DNA of 5,319 nucleotides from Desulfobacterales bacterium. GTDB lineage: Bacteria > Desulfobacterota > DSM-4660 > Desulfatiglandales > B25-G16. Positions 5,134 through 5,319 of this stretch are shown here, one piece after another (the stretch's first letter is position 1; each line of letters opens with the position of its first letter). Position numbers and translations under genes: made by a program. The notes under the pieces were generated by a model that saw only the letters and a list, made by a program, of their open reading frames with translations, ran no database searches and was not told the DNA's origin. Where the stretch lies: positions 1-5,319 of the forward strand of contig JABXJZ010000121.1 of the NCBI GenBank assembly GCA_013375335.1, in the 5' to 3' direction.

Positions 5134-5150
5134 CCTTCGTCAAGCTCAGG
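5134..5150. repeat. Possible short interspersed repeat motif
   Basis: CCTTCGTCAAGCTCAGG is one base away from CCTTCGACAAGCTCAGG, a motif that I recall as scattered many times between genes in various environmental anaerobe genomes. Only one copy is in this window, so the repeat status cannot be shown here. Confidence 0.3.
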
Positions 5151-5319
5151 ATAAACTCACTTTATATCTCATCGTTACCTTTATCCGGTATGCAGCACTA
5201 AGGCAGCCACCTATCATCCCTTATCCAGATTAGCGGATTCAGTGAAAGGCCCTGTAGTATCCCTCACGAGGTCCCCAAATGGCCGCTATACAACCACCTC
5301 GGCCAAATGTAAATATTTC

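Larger units (their letters stand above)
4918..5319. other. Intergenic region without a recognisable gene
   Basis: About 400 bases on both strands show no credible coding frame, tRNA or rRNA. It holds an imperfect hairpin just after the dehydrogenase gene, an 8-base inverted repeat (ACAAGGGG 4968-4975 and CCCCTTGT 5051-5058), and a short motif at 5134-5150 that resembles a repeat seen in many environmental genomes. It may be the remains of small mobile or REP-like sequences. Confidence 0.6.

Noticed and set aside
5240..5319. Possible tRNA-like sequence on the - strand (GGCCGAGGTGG string)
   Set aside because: No cloverleaf, anticodon arm or TPsiC arm could be formed around it.

Overview
The window reads as a decaying accessory locus for 2-hydroxy acid and 2-oxo acid metabolism in an anaerobic bacterium. 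Two genes look intact: a LarA-family nickel-pincer racemase/epimerase (1402-2688) and an LDH/MDH-superfamily NAD-dependent 2-hydroxy acid dehydrogenase (3985-4917). Both have strong AGGAGG/GGAGG ribosome binding sites, and all clear coding lies on the + strand. The gene types (TRAP transporter, LarA, pyruvate:ferredoxin-type oxidoreductase gamma subunit, FadH/old-yellow-enzyme reductase) suit a strict anaerobe such as a Desulfobacterota, Chloroflexota or clostridial lineage. The window alone does not settle the taxon.

Layout. 1-701: two tandem fragments of the C-terminal end of a TRAP transporter large permease (DctM). Each is preceded by the same short non-DctM leader. The copies are nearly identical for 163 bases (offset 381) and then fall abruptly to about 65% identity. 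702-865: intergenic, with a small inverted repeat and a plausible sigma70-type promoter. 881-1405: remnant of a GntR-family regulator that keeps the C-terminal FCD ligand domain but has no helix-turn-helix. Its frame ends in an ATGA overlap with the racemase start. 1402-2688: intact larA-like gene. 2689-2902: spacer with one doubtful 48-codon ORF. 2903-3499: 2-oxoacid:ferredoxin oxidoreductase gamma-subunit pseudogene with at least three frameshifts, an internal stop and an ATA where the start should be. 3496-3822: N-terminal remnant of an old-yellow-enzyme-like NADH:flavin oxidoreductase, with a possible further scrap up to 3971. 3985-4917: intact dehydrogenase. 4918-5319: no gene, but imperfect hairpins and a short motif that resembles interspersed repeats of environmental genomes.

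How the parts fit (inference). Uptake of a carboxylate by a TRAP system, inversion of a 2-hydroxy acid by LarA, oxidation to the 2-oxo acid by the dehydrogenase, and oxidative decarboxylation by the ferredoxin oxidoreductase, under an FCD-type regulator, would make one pathway. Here only the racemase and dehydrogenase survive; the rest is broken. The dehydrogenase has Ser where lactate dehydrogenases have Gln and malate dehydrogenases have Arg, so its substrate is not obvious. I did not find a convincing wholly new system. The most unusual items are the mosaic TRAP-tail duplication and the atypical substrate loop of the dehydrogenase.
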